Of a DNA stretch of 6,181 nt, positions 6,148 through 6,181 are shown piece by piece. The DNA comes from an uncultured Alphaproteobacteria bacterium (lineage in GTDB: Bacteria > Pseudomonadota > Alphaproteobacteria > UBA7887). The notes beneath the pieces were generated by a model. That model was not told where the DNA came from, did no database searches, and saw only the letters and a program-made list of their open reading frames with translations. The stretch lies in the NCBI GenBank assembly GCA_913044255.1, contig CAJWOI010000173.1, positions 1 through 6,181 of the forward strand, read 5' to 3'. The number at the start of each line of letters is the position of its first letter. The first letter of the stretch is position 1. The translations under genes were made by a program, and so were the position numbers.

Positions 6148-6181
6148 ACCCGAATCAACTCATCGATATCAAAGTCCCACT
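6144..6181 (-). CDS. C-terminal end of an upstream CDS (partial), possibly the nonulosonic acid synthase
   Basis: Only the last 11 codons lie in the window, reading WDFDIDELIRV followed by TGA. The reading frame is inferred from its fit with the next gene: its TGA stop overlaps the GTG start of the epimerase in a GTGA arrangement, typical of translationally coupled operon genes. The peptide is too short to identify a family. In many legionaminic and sialic acid loci the PEP-condensing synthase (NeuB/LegI) lies directly before the epimerase, so that is the leading guess, but it comes from gene order and not from the residues seen. Confidence 0.55.
   Translation of the reverse strand, partial: WDFDIDELIRV

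Noticed and set aside
1..6181. CRISPR array, tRNA or rRNA gene, insertion sequence
   Set aside because: No regularly spaced repeats, no cloverleaf-like or rRNA sequence and no transposase motifs were seen on either strand.

Overview
The window holds five complete genes and the last codons of a sixth, all on the minus strand, so it reads from right (6181) to left (1). It looks like part of a surface-sugar locus from a Gram-negative bacterium, most likely a proteobacterium. The reasons are a nonulosonic acid (sialic-acid-like sugar) enzyme set, a Sec-exported periplasmic binding protein, and a mix of GTG, TTG and ATG starts. Base composition looks mid-range by eye, and no genus can be named from the sequence.

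Layout in transcription order: the 3' end of an unknown gene (6181-6144), whose stop overlaps the GTG start of a hydrolysing NDP-sugar 2-epimerase of the NeuC/LegG type (6147-4960). After an AT-rich gap of 94 bases comes a 448-residue protein with NodB-like carbohydrate deacetylase motifs (4865-3519). A 284-base gap with no convincing gene follows. Then come a CBS-domain plus nucleotidyltransferase protein of the PtmE type (3234-2158) and an acylneuraminate cytidylyltransferase of the NeuA/LegF type (2161-1454), joined by a GTGA stop/start overlap. Last is an exported type 1 periplasmic binding protein of the branched-chain amino acid family (1406-78). The final 77 bases hold no gene.

The combination of a NeuC-like epimerase, a CBS-linked guanylyltransferase-like protein and a CMP-sugar synthetase points to the GDP-sugar route to CMP-legionaminic acid known from Campylobacter flagellar glycosylation. 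PtmE makes a GDP-amino sugar. Dehydratase, aminotransferase and acetyltransferase steps would be encoded outside the window. LegG releases the 2-epimerised free sugar, a synthase (LegI, perhaps the truncated upstream gene) adds pyruvate, and LegF activates the product with CMP. The assignment to legionaminic rather than N-acetylneuraminic acid rests on the PtmE neighbour and is inference.

The parts that do not belong to the standard pathway are the most interesting. These are the NodB-like protein set between legG and ptmE in AT-rich gaps, and the binding protein that follows legF with no transporter partner in view. The legF/binding-protein junction is also unusual: a 14-bp hairpin sits in the legF coding end, an A7 run lies in its arm, and a 12-codon ORF begins on the legF stop codon in the same frame as the binding protein.
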